A stretch of 64,000 nucleotides of DNA, from assembly GCA_032622095.1 (NCBI GenBank), contig CP136063.1, forward strand, positions 116,954,723 through 117,018,722, given 5' to 3'. The position numbers and the translations under genes are program-made. This DNA is from Siphonodentalium dalli. Taxonomy: Eukaryota > Mollusca > Scaphopoda > Gadilida > Siphonodentaliidae. The notes beneath the pieces were generated by a model. The model had not been told where the DNA came from, did not search any database, and saw only the letters and a program-made list of their open reading frames with translations. This document shows, piece after piece, positions 1 to 11,290 of this stretch; position 1 is the first letter of the stretch; every line of letters begins with the position of its first letter.

Positions 1-2338
1 TAGCTACCGTACGATAACTTTACTACCTGTCATGTATAAACTATTGGAGAAAGTGATGCTTCTCCGAATAGAAACTCTTGCACCAGATCTCATAAAGGTA
101 CACCCTCTTCAAAACGGCTTCCAGAAAGGAGTCAGTTGCATGAATTCATCATTCGTTATTCACGAAAGCATCTCATTTACATTAGAAAACCACAGTCCTC
201 TCTTTTCATGTTTTCTAGACACCCATAAAGCCTTCGACACGGTATGGATTAACGGACTTCTAGTAAAACTATACAATCAGGGATTTCGTGGTAAAATATG
301 GCACTTATTTAAATCTCTCTTATCAGATATTAAGTGTAAGGTCCGCTACAATAATCACTTATCCAGGGTCATTGATATGCAACAAGGCACGCGACAGGGA
401 GGAATTCTCTCTCCTCTATTTTATATGATCTTCATCGATGATCTATTGTACGAATTGGAAACATCTCAGTATGGAATGTGTCTGAACTCCATTAGTTGCG
501 CTTGTCCTACCCAGGCCGACGATATGACATTATTGTCGTTGACCGGACTAGGACTACAGGCATTGTGTAATATATGCACAAAATTCTCAAACATGTGGAG
601 GTTCATATACAACCCTGATAAGTGTAAAGTGGTCATATTTAATGAATCGGCATCCTCATTTAATCATAGGACGCGGAAACAATGGTACCTAGGTAACAAA
701 ACAGTATTAGAGGCAGATAGTATTACACACCTAGGCATCCCTCTTCATAGAAATAGTGACATAACCGACTTCACTGATCACATCAGTCACAAAATCCGCT
801 CAGTGTACCTCATGATGAGCAACGCGGGGATGTATGCTGGAGGCATAACCCCTCGTAGCTCTAAAACTATATATGAGTCAGTAGTATTGCCAACTAGTCT
901 ATATGGATCAGAACTCATGTGTTCATTATCTACGGCCAATGCACTCAAACTAGAAAGGACCCATCGATTTTGTCTGAAGCAAATTCAAGGCCTCCCGGCC
1001 CGTGCCAGAACAGACGTGGTATTAGGTCTCATCGGAACAGGCACAATTATCTCTATAATTGAAAAACGCCAACTCACCTTCTTTGGCAACCTTTGCAACA
1101 CCCGCGAGGACAAATACTCGAAACATATATTCCGGTCCAGGTTAAATGACCACTTTGCACTTGGGTCGAATCTTGACGAGTCATCATTTATATACCATAT
1201 TTCTCATGTTCTAACCAAATATGACTTACAGGATTATTGTCGTGTATATGCACAAGAGGGCACGTTCCCGACAAAGGAGACATGGAAAAGTCTAGTAAAA
1301 GCAAATGTCAAAATCACACAGGAACGTGACTGGAGATTCAGAATGGAACATGACATACAGCTCATGCCATTTGCGGCATGTTATTCAACACTCAAAGTCT
1401 CGCCACTTTGGCATATATGTCGTTCTTTCCCGAAACTGAAGCACGAGTGTGGCACAATCGCAAATCTCATAACGCAATCTCTGATATGGGATTCGGGAAT
1501 GTGTCCATTGTGCAACACAACTTTCAATACCACAGTCGAACATGTCATACTTAACTGTACAAATAACAACCTGACCGTAATAAGGAATGACACGTGGTAT
1601 TGCATCCTTAGTTACTTCGGAATAGACTGCTTCTTTGCTGTCGATGACTTGTCTAGTGACAAACAGTTGTTGGTTTTTCTAGCATGCGTGCCCGATGCCG
1701 TCAGTCGCCACGTAGAATCTGATATTGAATTTATCACTTTCCTAATCAGAAGGGCGTTCCTATTATGGACAACATACATGGAAATGGTAGAGTAACGACA
1801 TGTCTACATGTTCAAATGCAGTCTGGCAAAATTTCAGTCTCCAACTTAATCCGGATAGCGAATGACAAAATTGTAGCTTGTGGAATAATACTACACCAAC
1901 CGTTTTATATAGCAATAACGTCGCCAGACGACGTGACTACCCATGCGATCACGTCCATAAAACGGCTTACTGTTATGGGGACACACCTGTGTTGGGAATG
2001 ACACACCCATCGCACATACCATATAGTTCACGCGCACGCAAATGACCATGTGCGCAGTATACATGAATCTCCCTGATAGCTTTTATATATATATATTTAT
2101 TTTTTTCTTCTTTTATTATACACATATAGGCATACTTTGAAGCGCCTTATAGTTTGGGTCTTAATTGGATCCCAAAATACTGTGTGTCGTCCTTAATTCT
2201 TATATTTATATCTATCGTATCGTATAACTTTTATATTATACCTATGCAACCATATATGTATTGTGATTTGTAATGTATTTGCATGTGTTACTTGCTCTCC
2301 GGTACTGGAGGAAATAAAGGAATATATATATATATATT
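1..2338 (+). mobile_element. 3' part of a LINE retrotransposon with 3' UTR and AT tail
   Basis: The RT frame is followed by about 520 bp of non-coding AT-rich 3' UTR. This ends in ACTGGAGGAAATAAAGG (about 2304-2320) and an (AT)n tail (2321-2338). An AATAAA-like motif followed by a simple-repeat tail is the usual 3' end of this kind of LINE. The 5' end lies outside the window. Confidence 0.8.
2..1795 (+). CDS. Non-LTR retrotransposon reverse transcriptase, C-terminal part (5' end outside window)
   Basis: Reverse transcriptase of a LINE-type retrotransposon, which copies element RNA at a nicked genomic target. The frame is open from base 2 to the stop ending at 1795, so the ATG at 32 is internal and the gene continues upstream of the window. 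Counting from that ATG, the RT fingers/palm motif with KAFD is at residues 63-72 (catalytic Asp63), QGTRQGGILSP at 118-128, and the active-site box at 161-164. The box reads QADD instead of the usual F/YADD, so the residue before ADD is unusual. RT thumb sequence follows, and near the C-terminus a Cys-x2-Cys...His...Cys motif (CPLC...EHVILNC) typical of the zinc-binding tail of Jockey/CR1/Ingi-type LINE proteins. There are no internal stops over 597 codons, so this copy is relatively young. The RT family is certain; the clade is not assigned. Confidence 0.93.
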   Translation, partial: SYRTITLLPVMYKLLEKVMLLRIETLAPDLIKVHPLQNGFQKGVSCMNSSFVIHESISFTLENHSPLFSCFLDTHKAFDTVWINGLLVKLYNQGFRGKIWHLFKSLLSDIKCKVRYNNHLSRVIDMQQGTRQGGILSPLFYMIFIDDLLYELETSQYGMCLNSISCACPTQADDMTLLSLTGLGLQALCNICTKFSNMWRFIYNPDKCKVVIFNESASSFNHRTRKQWYLGNKTVLEADSITHLGIPLHRNSDITDFTDHISHKIRSVYLMMSNAGMYAGGITPRSSKTIYESVVLPTSLYGSELMCSLSTANALKLERTHRFCLKQIQGLPARARTDVVLGLIGTGTIISIIEKRQLTFFGNLCNTREDKYSKHIFRSRLNDHFALGSNLDESSFIYHISHVLTKYDLQDYCRVYAQEGTFPTKETWKSLVKANVKITQERDWRFRMEHDIQLMPFAACYSTLKVSPLWHICRSFPKLKHECGTIANLITQSLIWDSGMCPLCNTTFNTTVEHVILNCTNNNLTVIRNDTWYCILSYFGIDCFFAVDDLSSDKQLLVFLACVPDAVSRHVESDIEFITFLIRRAFLLWTTYMEMVE

Positions 2339-2819
2339 AAATGGTAGATCGATGGGTGACTCCTTGGGCTACTGTACTTGTTATACCCCTCAGGGTTGCA
2401 GTACGGTTGATTACACTTTAGTGCCTGAGAGCTTATTTGACTATGTTTCTTATTTTAATATTTTACCACCAAATGAATTGTCTGACCACTCTACACTGAG
2501 AGTAGGAATTGAATGTAAGACAAATATGGAAAAAGACAAGCGATCTGACACAAATGACTATAAACTATTACCAGGCAGATTTCATTGGGATAATGCATGT
2601 AGGGAAAAGTACATTGCAACCATTAATGAGGCCACCTCAGTCCGAGAGCTGGATGAATTCTGTGTGGTAGTAGAATCCCCTTATGTTTGTGTGGAAACAC
2701 TAACTCAAAAAATAACCAACATTATTTCAAATGTTGCCTTCCGGTCAGTTAAATTCAGTAAATTTCACCATAATAAAACGAAGAAAAAGTTTAAACACAA
2801 ATTTATGGTACAATGGTGA
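2335..2819 (+). pseudogene. Endonuclease-domain fragment of a second non-LTR retrotransposon
   Basis: The frame read from about 2335 encodes the C-terminal part of an AP-type endonuclease (EEP fold) from a LINE. NGR-x-MGDSLGYCTCY is followed by a VDYTLVPESL segment and by the conserved SDHS motif near 2482, equivalent to the SDHxPI active-site box. The frame then runs about 110 codons into the linker and stops at 2819 without reaching an RT domain. The sequence begins immediately after the AT tail of the upstream LINE, so either that LINE inserted here or the two pieces were joined by rearrangement. The piece is truncated at both ends and cannot be functional alone. Confidence 0.78.
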
Positions 2820-3049
2820 CTGTCACATTATGAAGAAAAATCTCACGAAATTATATATATAAAATTAGTATGTCTGTTGCGTCCTCCGCATCTATTCCTT
2901 GACATCTGAAATGGTAGTGCTGCTTACAAAAGTCACAAACAATCCTGTGTTTCCTGTGTGATATGTGTCACGACATCACAATTGACCATATATATACTCT
3001 AGATATATCTACTATATAATTTGAGACTTCCGTATATATATATGTGTGT

Positions 3050-3560
3050 CCTTTATAGACTCGAAAACGGCTGCACCGATTGGGCTCAAACTTCCCATCT
3101 AAGGGTAAAAACCCACAGGAATAGTCATCGCGGCGTTTTGGAGAAGCTCAGAGCACCCAATCTCCAATCTCAGTCACAAAAAACAGCACTGCGTGGTTAA
3201 TCGCGTTGATAGTTAAAGAGCGTTCGTATCCGCAATGTCGTTGATAAAGAGCGTCTATATACACGACGAGTATAAATACGGCTCCATTGACCGTCTCGAG
3301 GCGAAATTTCATACTTAATTTCGTACTTAGGGCTTCCTAGGAACAGGGTAGATTTTCATCGGGTCAGTTTTTCCACCCGAGGTGATCTTCACCTTGAAAC
3401 GGGTACCCACAAATGATATATATGTGTGTACCGATTGAGCTCAAACTTGCTACTTACGGGAAGTGTCATGGACGGGTTAAATTGTGACCCCGACCTGACC
3501 TTGACCTTGAAAATTATCAATTCAAGGTCAAATCGGGTCAAATTGAAAAACAACAAATTA
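3050..3560 (+). repeat. Dispersed repeat, copy 1 (second copy at 55.3-56.1 kb)
   Basis: Begins with ACTCGAAAACGGCTGCACCG and continues to a segment containing GACCTTGACCTTGA and TCAAGGTCAAATCGGG (about 3490-3545). The same landmarks occur in the same order at 55310-56110. This is a mobile repeat of unknown class with no coding capacity. Confidence 0.7.
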
Positions 3561-3725
3561 AATTAAAAAATTAACTCATTGAAAAACAAAAAATTAAATT
3601 AAAAAATTAATTTTAAAAATTTATTAAAAAAGCCACTAAATTAAAAAGGCACAATTAACTCATTGAAAAACAAAAAATTAAATTAAAAAATTAATTACAA
3701 AAATTAATTAAAAAAATTAAAAATT
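3540..3725. repeat. AT-rich tandem repeat
   Basis: Two to three imperfect copies of a block rich in CAAAAAATTAAATTAAAAAATT, separated by an ACTCATTGAAAAAC spacer. Simple low-complexity DNA. Confidence 0.75.
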
Positions 3726-5780
3726 GTCATGTTTCTGACGATTGCCGCCAGTGGCGGGCTAACCTGCTAGTGCTTTATATATAGACAATATATGTGGTGA
3801 CAGCGTGACACAATCGTATTTTTTTTCAAAATATATATGAGTTCAAAGCAGTAACACACATGTGATCGGTATATTTTTGGAATGTTCGACAGCTTCACTA
3901 GCCTTCATGCCTGACAAACCCGGAGTTGTTTATTATTAGGAAATGCTTGTTGGTTGTTTCTTGGGAGGATGTATATATACACCTTAACTTGCTTAAGTGG
4001 ACTATCGATTGTGATCACTTGGTTTCATATTAAAGAAAACAGCTGATGTGTGTGTGTGTGTGTTAATGTACAATCATGCAACCGACTTCACAACGTTCAT
4101 ATAAATCATGTCGAGACCAGGAATCCCACGCCTAAATTATTACCACGCAGACATCATATTTAGCCTTTTTTAAACCAATGTTGAGCGTATAAGTAGCACC
4201 TACATGTATACCCACTATATACACAGTCACTGCATGCTTAATTGTTAATTGCATGTACATTTACCAGTATTAATCTTGTACAATTGACATGATATCGAAT
4301 AAAATTGATTTGCTTGATGCCCAATGAGTATTTTATGTTTAATGTGTTGCTTGTGAGAACTTGAGGTATGAAGCGAGTCGCGACAGAATACGTTACCACT
4401 GTTAACACGACACATGCTATTAGATAATATCCTTCCAAATACATTTGTCTATAATAACAAATTATCATATATCATTTTGTATATGCATGTCCACCACAAT
4501 ACATGTTTGCTTAATTTACCATTGGCAACCTATTATACCCCATACTTATCCACTGTGGTCCCCATGGTGACAAATGAGCAATTTCCAAAGATTGAGAAGA
4601 GAATGAATTAGAGCACTAGTTTTGTGATCTTGGATGAGTTTCAGATCATTATAATACCTTGAAAATCCGATGCAATCTCATTGTGTTATACATAATGACG
4701 TTTGCATAGTCGCCGTGGTAATGTATTCTGTCATGGGAAATTGGAGGCAATTATTTACATCTGTTGTATGTCAGGGGATAATTTGTTAAATCATCCGCCA
4801 ATACAGATTTTGATTATATGGATACCAGAGCTGTTAAGTTTCACGGATTGTCCGTCAGACTCACGGATTGCTATGGACAAAACCTCCAAAACACGGAAGA
4901 CCACCCAATTCTCCTGCATTGTGCAGATGTACTGTTGCCGTCGGTAACATAAAGAGTAATTTCATATTCATCATTATTCAGTACTAATCAGCAGTACTAA
5001 TTGAGACTAATTAATGTTCACACCCCTTCGTAGCCGTGCCAGCTGTCGTAAAAGTATAAACAATAGATTTAATAATGCGACTTAAATAACTACTAAGTCA
5101 CAAACCTTGCGAACGGATGTGTTCATTTCGGTTGCGGGCAAAACTGTATCGACGAGTCCATTTTGTACTTTCGGTTTAACTCATGTCCGATTGTATATCT
5201 GGCTGTATCTGGTGGAACGCATACATGTCTGGTTGTGACCTTTGTAACTAGGGTTTGTTTTTACTTATTTTAAACGAAGTTTCTGCTTCTTAATTTTGTT
5301 AATAAATGGTGGAAAGTGTGCATTTCTTTTGGGGATTACACAGTAAGATGAGTCAATTTATTCCGATTTTCTACTTTCGTTTTCACGCATATCCGGTTGT
5401 ATCCGGTGGAATTCTGAGTATTTTCACTTAGTTTATACGAAGTGTCTGCTGCTTTCTCTTCATAAATGGTGCTATACATTTACCTCCCACTCACATCATC
5501 CCTATTACAATTACCAATAGGACATTCATTACCATTTTATTTAGGTATATATATTTATAAAATAAACAGAAATATAAACTCAAAAAAACTGTGTAATCTT
5601 CATCATAAAAATGATTTTTGGAACATGAACATAATTGGGCAATTTACCGCAAAAATCTCCCAGATTGACATTTTCAAAACTGAACAGGTCCATTGGATAC
5701 CCTACTTCAAGAAACTGACTGAATTGGCTCTTATGGTTAACATCAATTTTTCAGTGAAACATCTTGTCCATTGGGCCCAC
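3726..5780. other. Non-coding AT-rich stretch
   Basis: No supportable gene. There is a short (TG)n run near 4047-4061. A block of about 190 bp occurs twice in degenerate form: about 5130-5310 and 5340-5500 share ACTTTCG, GGTTGTATC...GGTGGAA and ATAAATGGTG landmarks. Open frames here lack family motifs. Confidence 0.5.
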
Positions 5781-6140
5781 TTAGCTGAGAATGTGCATTC
5801 AATCCTGTCTGGATTCTCTAGTTGACTATTGTAACCAATGGAAATTAAGGATCAATCTTGATAAAACAAGTCATGGTTTTTAGCCGAACAAGGAGGAAAT
5901 TTACCTCAAAGATGAATTTCTTGTTAAACACTGATAACATTGAAATAGTAGACAGTTAAACATATTTGGGATCACAATTGTTCTTCAATGGGAACCTGAA
6001 ACATGCTTCAAATTGTATGGCAAATTGTATCTACTCTTTGTCAGTCTTTGAGAATGAAAATGCTTGATTTCAATTTCACAAATCGCGAATTGGACATGAA
6101 ATTATTTGATACTTTTAATTCGACCTATATTAGCAACCAC
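5780..6140 (+). pseudogene. Decayed LINE reverse transcriptase thumb fragment
   Basis: Translated with stops read through, the plus strand gives LDYCNQWKLRINLDKT followed about 25 residues later by EIVDS-x-TYLGSQLFFNG and KHAS. These match the RT thumb/connection region of RTE/CR1-type LINEs (usually YC..W.L.IN..KT, then YLG..f...G.....A). At least four in-frame stops or frame changes occur within 120 codons, so this is an old, dead fragment. No terminal structure is visible. Confidence 0.65.
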
Positions 6141-6746
6141 AACGCGCCACAGGCGCGTTGTTGCTTTTCAAGTTTAGGCGTGAATGACGTCATTCATTTT
6201 TACAATACCATGAAACAGAATTTCGACGCAATGAAAAACGGCGCACAAAAATGGGTTAAAAATCACGTGACTTCTGCCCCGCTTTCGCATAGCATCCTGG
6301 GAACAATACTATCCCAAAAGAAATGGTGAAATCACAGAATCGAAGTGGACCAACGGGATGGTTATGAAATTACCAACTTCAGTTTTTCTGAAAAATTCCT
6401 ATGTGATTTAGGCCTATAGATTAGTTTCATTTTGACCAATTTGACCAGCGAAGACGTCATGACATGGTCCATGACGTCATTTGGCTTTGTGGGCCAGAAT
6501 CCAGACACATTTGGTCTCTACCGGAAACACTGATTTCACATCACAAGACTATAGACGCAATTATATTTATCACATAATTTGGTCATAAAAGCAGTTTCAT
6601 AATTATCGGTAATAGACACGTTTAATATCAGCGCGTGCGATGACGTCACGGCGTTCTTCAAATAACTTGCGATCGCTGTAGTTTATGATTGTTGTTTTCG
6701 ATGAAAATTGCGCGTTGCTTCGGGTTTATTTGATCATGTGATAAAA

Positions 6747-6893
6747 GGTATCTCACACTCGTCCTATTTTATACGTAATTTATCAACCTCGTCCACTAAA
6801 TTCTATTTGAGCCTCGGTAAACCTCGGCTCAAATCGAATTTAGTGAACTCGGTTGATAAATTCCGTATAAAATAGAAACTCATGTGAGATCCT
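6747..6893. repeat. Long perfect-type hairpin (fold-back MITE)
   Basis: The two halves are inverted copies of about 70 bp, starting with AGG(T)ATCTCACA on the left and ending in TGTGAGATCCT on the right, with the turn at CCTCGGTAAACCTCGG near 6820. A non-coding fold-back element, or the source of a strong RNA hairpin if transcribed. Confidence 0.8.
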
Positions 6894-6904
6894 CTATATA
6901 TGAA

Positions 6905-7218
6905 GTGGCTTTAGCACTGAGGGCTCAAGAACGGTATGCCGCTCTTTAGCGATGAGGGCTAAGGAGCGGTATACGGCTCTTTATAGTCGGACACTGGAGA
7001 TCGAGCAGTACGGATGATAATGTAAGACCGTTCTTTATCGCGCAAGGACCATGTTTAGCTAAATATTGGTATATACCGATGTACACCACTCCTGTGCCCC
7101 GTTCTTTGACGTTTGTCACTGAATAGCAGTATACCGTTCTTTAGTGTCGGCGATGAAGAGCGGTAGGCCCATACCGTTCCTTGGTACCAACCGCTAAAGA
7201 GCGGTATAGCCTACCGTT
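6905..7218. repeat. Degenerate GAGCGGTATA-type repeat array, left part
   Basis: Many dispersed copies, in both orientations, of a short motif around CTAAAGAGCGGTATA. The array resumes at 8330-8440 on the far side of the 7227-8321 transposon. A related block lies at 44770-44890. Confidence 0.6.
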
Positions 7219-7226
7219 CTTAAGCG

Positions 7227-8321
7227 TAGTGATGTTCCGATAATGAAAAAGCTTATCGGACCGATTTCCGATAACTGGAGGCACAATCGGCCGATTTCCG
7301 ATTCCGATTCCGATGTTTATATATAGTGTGCGTTTGTTCCTATAATGGACTTATATACACCCAATGCACTCCATATCCCGCATAGTTTCAAAGCCAAATA
7401 CATCAAAGAAATATATACACACTGTCGTGACAGTATTTCTGCCGACGTCGGTTGTGTGCTTCCTTTGATGTATACCGGTAGTTGTTTTGACAAAGAGATC
7501 AAAGGTGCCGACTCAGAGTAACGTTATGACCATGTGTGGAACACTTGCATGCGGAGTAAAAGTCTTGATTGAATACTTGTAAGTTGTAACAATGTATGGA
7601 ATGGCGATGATTATTAACTAAATTTTGATTGATGGATAATAAATGCTGTCTTATTTATCTGAGATTTCCCAAGTTTCCATTGGTCACACCTTTTATCTTT
7701 TAACAACTCGGAAGCTTTTATAGTTCCGCCTGCTCAATTTTTGTTTCGCAAGTTCAACGTGGAGCTAAGCGTATTTCATAGCATACGTTGTACAGACGAA
7801 AAAGCTAATTATGCCCCTACTAACGTTGATCGTTATTGAAGACAGTTCTGATAACAACTGTATTAATTCATTCAGTGTGTGCTTCAAGTTATTGACATAG
7901 CATGTGACGTCACATGAGTCATGACACGTGCTCTAGAGGAAGCCTCACTGTAATCAGGTCAGCTTTTTAATTAAAGCTTTCTTTGAATCTATTTCGTGTC
8001 AACGCGATTGAACCAATAACTTCATATTACACGGGATGTCGGGCATGTGTATTGCCATTCTTATAATATATCATCATATCAGACTGCTTTGATGATGCCA
8101 ATGGCTTCTTTTTAGGCTGTTACAACTGCGTTTTACATTCAATACTACAGTTGTATTGCGTATGTTTATTAAAGCGTGCACATTGCGCTTAGATACTAGA
8201 ACGTTTTTATTTATTTTGACAATCGGTAAAAGCCGATGTTCAACTGCGAGGTACGATTAATTTCCGATGGGCTATTATCGGCCGATGGCCGATTCCGATT
8301 CCGATTATCGGAACATCACTA
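7227..8321. mobile_element. hAT-like non-autonomous DNA transposon, 8-bp target duplication
   Basis: Termini are TAGTGATGTTCCGATAAT on the left and its inverse complement on the right. They are flanked on both sides by the exact octamer CTTAAGCG (7219-7226 and 8322-8329). Subterminal CCGATTCCGATTCCGAT repeats follow inside each end. An 8-bp duplication with short inverted repeats fits the hAT superfamily. The 1.1-kb interior has no transposase, so the copy depends on an autonomous relative. It splits the GAGCGGTATA array. Confidence 0.88.
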
Positions 8322-8329
8322 CTTAAGCG

Positions 8330-8446
8330 TATCAGACACAAAAAGATGAAGAGTGGTATACCACGTTAGCGTTTGGTACTAAAGAACGGTATAGCGTGTC
8401 AGGCCCATATAGCTAAAGAGCGATATACTGCTCTTAAGCCACGGCC
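8330..8446. repeat. GAGCGGTATA-type repeat array, right part
   Basis: Continuation of the array at 6905-7218, separated from it by the hAT-like insertion. Confidence 0.55.
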
Positions 8447-9005
8447 TTATATGAGGGCGACGACACCCCCTTTTCGTACGCCGGATGCGGGGTCTGTTAT
8501 GGCGTATTCCGGATGCCAGACCACCGTACGCCGGATGCCGTCGGGCACATATATCGGATGCCGGATGCTTCCATTGATAATTTTTCTTGACGTTAAACAG
8601 CAAAAACACAACGAAATTACGTCCGCTAATTTATATTTCTTTGCTCGGACACTCTATTTTCCACAATTTAGCTAATTATACGTCTCGTTATCACATCTGA
8701 CATATCTAAATAGTGATAATTAATATATAGTACCTACATGTACTATTAAAATAAATCGCAATGCTGATCTGCGATATCGGTTTGTTATATTATCCGATAT
8801 AGTTGTCGACCATCTGGTGTCTGCTTGGCAATAATTTTGAATATGTAATTTAAAATTTTTATTAAATTTTGAAAAATGTATTTAGAAGCCTGCATGTGAC
8901 TTCAATTTAATAACACCATTAAAAAGTCTGAAACTCGCAGTTTTGGACTAAACGTCAACGGAGAAGACAATCTAAGTACAACCAGGGCAGTATTGACAAA
9001 AGAAT

Positions 9006-9227
9006 ATGCCCTTGGCCGCAAATGGCGAATGGGTTAAGACACTCGGAGTCTCGAACTACAGGTTCAAAGTTGCACTGAAGAGGCTTGCAAGAGATCCCGA
9101 GTATCCAAATGGAAGATTTTTACAGGCGGAGACGGAGAAAGAGTGGCATGGACATATGTACTGTATCGACATGGAATGCAGGGAGGCGACAAGTGCCAAA
9201 TATTACAAGTTCACGGATATGAAATAA
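9006..9227 (+). CDS. Unrecognised small open frame inside a transposon
   Basis: A 73-residue frame beginning MPLAANGEWVKTLGVSN with balanced amino-acid composition (charged, two Cys, several Trp/Tyr), unlike the low-complexity frames around it. It contains LGVSNYRFKVALKRL and WHGHMYCIDMEC. It lies within the 8453-10833 element and may be a leftover of that element's transposase or of captured exon sequence. No family is recognised, no splice sites are demonstrated, and no downstream extension is visible. Confidence 0.3.
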   Translation: MPLAANGEWVKTLGVSNYRFKVALKRLARDPEYPNGRFLQAETEKEWHGHMYCIDMECREATSAKYYKFTDMK

Positions 9228-9670
9228 TATGCTACAAAATATAATTGGGCGGGACCATGAGTGCCTGTGCCTCACAAATGCTTCAATAATTAATCACTGA
9301 TCAAATTGCATGATATTGCGAGTGTGTGGTGTGACATGATGTGTTTGTAAACATGAATTATTATAATCTTAACTCCTAGAGTTATGTGAAACCCCCCCCC
9401 TTCGTACGCCGTATTCCATGCCCTGTTATGAGGTACGCCATATTCCGGCCCCTCTGTTAGGAGGTATGTATTCCCAAAATACCGGTATTCGTACGCCGAC
9501 CTTCCAAAAAATGAAGTTTTCATATATTTTTATGTATTCCATATGGCTGTTAACTGGTATTCCGTATTCCACCCGTATTCCATGGGGTGGGGTGGGGGCC
9601 TCTAACATTGTTAGATTTATTATACTATACTGCACATGTATAAATTACTATAATGCTATACGTTTGTTAA

Positions 9671-10085
9671 AGGTACTCAATCCGAATCAACGCTCGCAAT
9701 TTACTAGGGGGGGGGGGGGGGGGTAAAACATATTTGATTCGAGTCGAGGAACCCATCCATCACAGCTCAGAGTGTTCAAATATCGATGTTTGAAATCTAT
9801 TATTTTAAATGGCCCAATAGACAGTCAACGAGAAGAATTTCATTGACCAAATTGCGGGTAAAGATGGATAACTCTAAAATCAAGTGGCTTTTTGTGTTAG
9901 ATATTTGACAAACCGGCAAAATTTCGTTGAACAAAATGTTGATAAATAACAGGTTTTGTGGAATTTTATACTATAGTTGATTGTGCTTTTCGTTATATTT
10001 GAGGAATTATTAAGCGGCATTTCAAAACATGTTGTCGTTCTTAGTGGAATATGTGATGATATGGAGACCCTCTGATTGAGTACCT
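9671..10085. mobile_element. TTAA-flanked MITE, copy 1
   Basis: Ends are AGGTACTCAATCCG and the inverse complement of AGGTACTCAATC, flanked by TTAA at 9667-9670 and 10086-10089. It carries the family signature ATTTGATTCGAGTCGAGGAACC near 9735 and a poly-G tract at about 9708-9723. TTAA duplications are typical of Kolobok and piggyBac elements; the AGG terminus favours Kolobok. Other copies are at 29485 and 39789, with a partial copy at 62590. Confidence 0.8.
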
Positions 10086-10277
10086 TTAATTTGAAATATT
10101 AAAAAGATGTTAGTTTTCTATTTGCGTGTCCCTGGTGTTCAATACTACCGTGTACGACCATGAACGGTCACCCAAGATTAGCTAGGTGGTTTTCGCACAT
10201 GCCACTTCAACTTCTCCTCATTCAGTATATTATACCACTCCTGTCATTTGGAACATGGTCTATATGCCTTTCACCCC

Positions 10278-10575
10278 CACCCAATACGCCCTATCATGTC
10301 ATTAACTCGCGGCCATATTAGATCCACCATGCAGGTCCGGTTCCGTGGTATCAGAGATTCATCCATGCAGCCCCGGTTGTTTTATTGCTACAGATCAAAG
10401 TTCTGGAGTAGCATATCCATATATGGAGATTTGAATATTCATGACTTCCATTTATGTCATATATATATGGAAATGCTACTCCAAAACCTTGAACTGTATC
10501 AGTGACTGTATCACTAAAACGACGGAACCGGACCTGGTGGATCCAATATGGCCGCGAGTAAGTTAGACAGGGCGT
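10278..10575. mobile_element. Palindromic MITE, TA-flanked
   Basis: Inverted arms: CGCCCTATC...ACTCGCGGCCATATT...GATCCACC on the left and GGTGGATCC...ATGGCCGCGAGT...GACAGGGCG on the right, converging on CATATATGGA/CATATATATATGG near 10450. TA dinucleotides flank both ends. It is nested within the 8453-10833 element. Confidence 0.7.
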
Positions 10576-10839
10576 ATACGGTGTATATGTATGATATGAG
10601 ATCATACATTTAGTAAAAAGTTTAATCTTTCCGTAAAGCTGCTAAATCAAATCATTACCATCCAATACGGAGACTAATTCCAATACCTCATGCCAACGTT
10701 CACTTCGTTCCCAAGTCTGTTTTCAATAAATTTAATCAAATAGTATTCCGGATGCCGCCTCTCTGTTATGGCGTATTCCGGATGCCGGGGTCCATTTTAA
10801 GCCGGATGCCAGGGGGAGGGGGTCGTCACCCTCTTATAT

Positions 10840-11290
10840 ATACACATACACGCTTTATTGACCGTACTAACACGGGACATAAATCGCTTTTGTTAGAAGT
10901 TAGGAAACAGCGTATATAATGTATATTTGACTTTGATAAGTCTTTTAGTCACCAGTACGCAAATCAAAGCTTTATTACAATGACATAAATTAATGAGTAA
11001 CACGCATAATACATATACAACTTTTTATATACCGGTACAATATGCACACAATAAATATGGGATCCTGGATCCCTCCCTACAAAAGTGTTGTTTGTTTGTT
11101 TCGTTTTCATTGTTCCTTTTTTGTTTGTTCTTCTTTTGACCTAGTGTGTATATATAAGATTGTATTCTTCATCATGTTTTCAAATGTCCTTTTGACTATC
11201 AGTTTGAATTTTTGACCTGCATGAGCTAATTCAGCTGCCTTCCACAATGTATACACTTAAATGCAATAAGAGACGTCTCTAAAGACCATT
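10840..11290. other. Non-coding stretch
   Basis: AT-rich; nothing recognised beyond short T- and TTTG-rich runs. Confidence 0.5.

Larger units (their letters stand above)
8453..10833. mobile_element. DNA transposon with 6-bp target duplication, containing nested elements
   Basis: The ends GAGGGCGACGAC (left) and GTCGTCACCCTC (right, one mismatch to the inverse) are flanked by the identical hexamer TTATAT (8447-8452 and 10834-10839). Both ends carry subterminal repeats built on CGTATTCCGGATGCC (8470-8560 and 10742-10810). A related block sits inside at about 9395-9610. The interior also holds a 73-codon open frame, a TTAA-flanked MITE and a palindromic MITE. No transposase was recognised, and the superfamily is not assigned. 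Confidence 0.75.
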
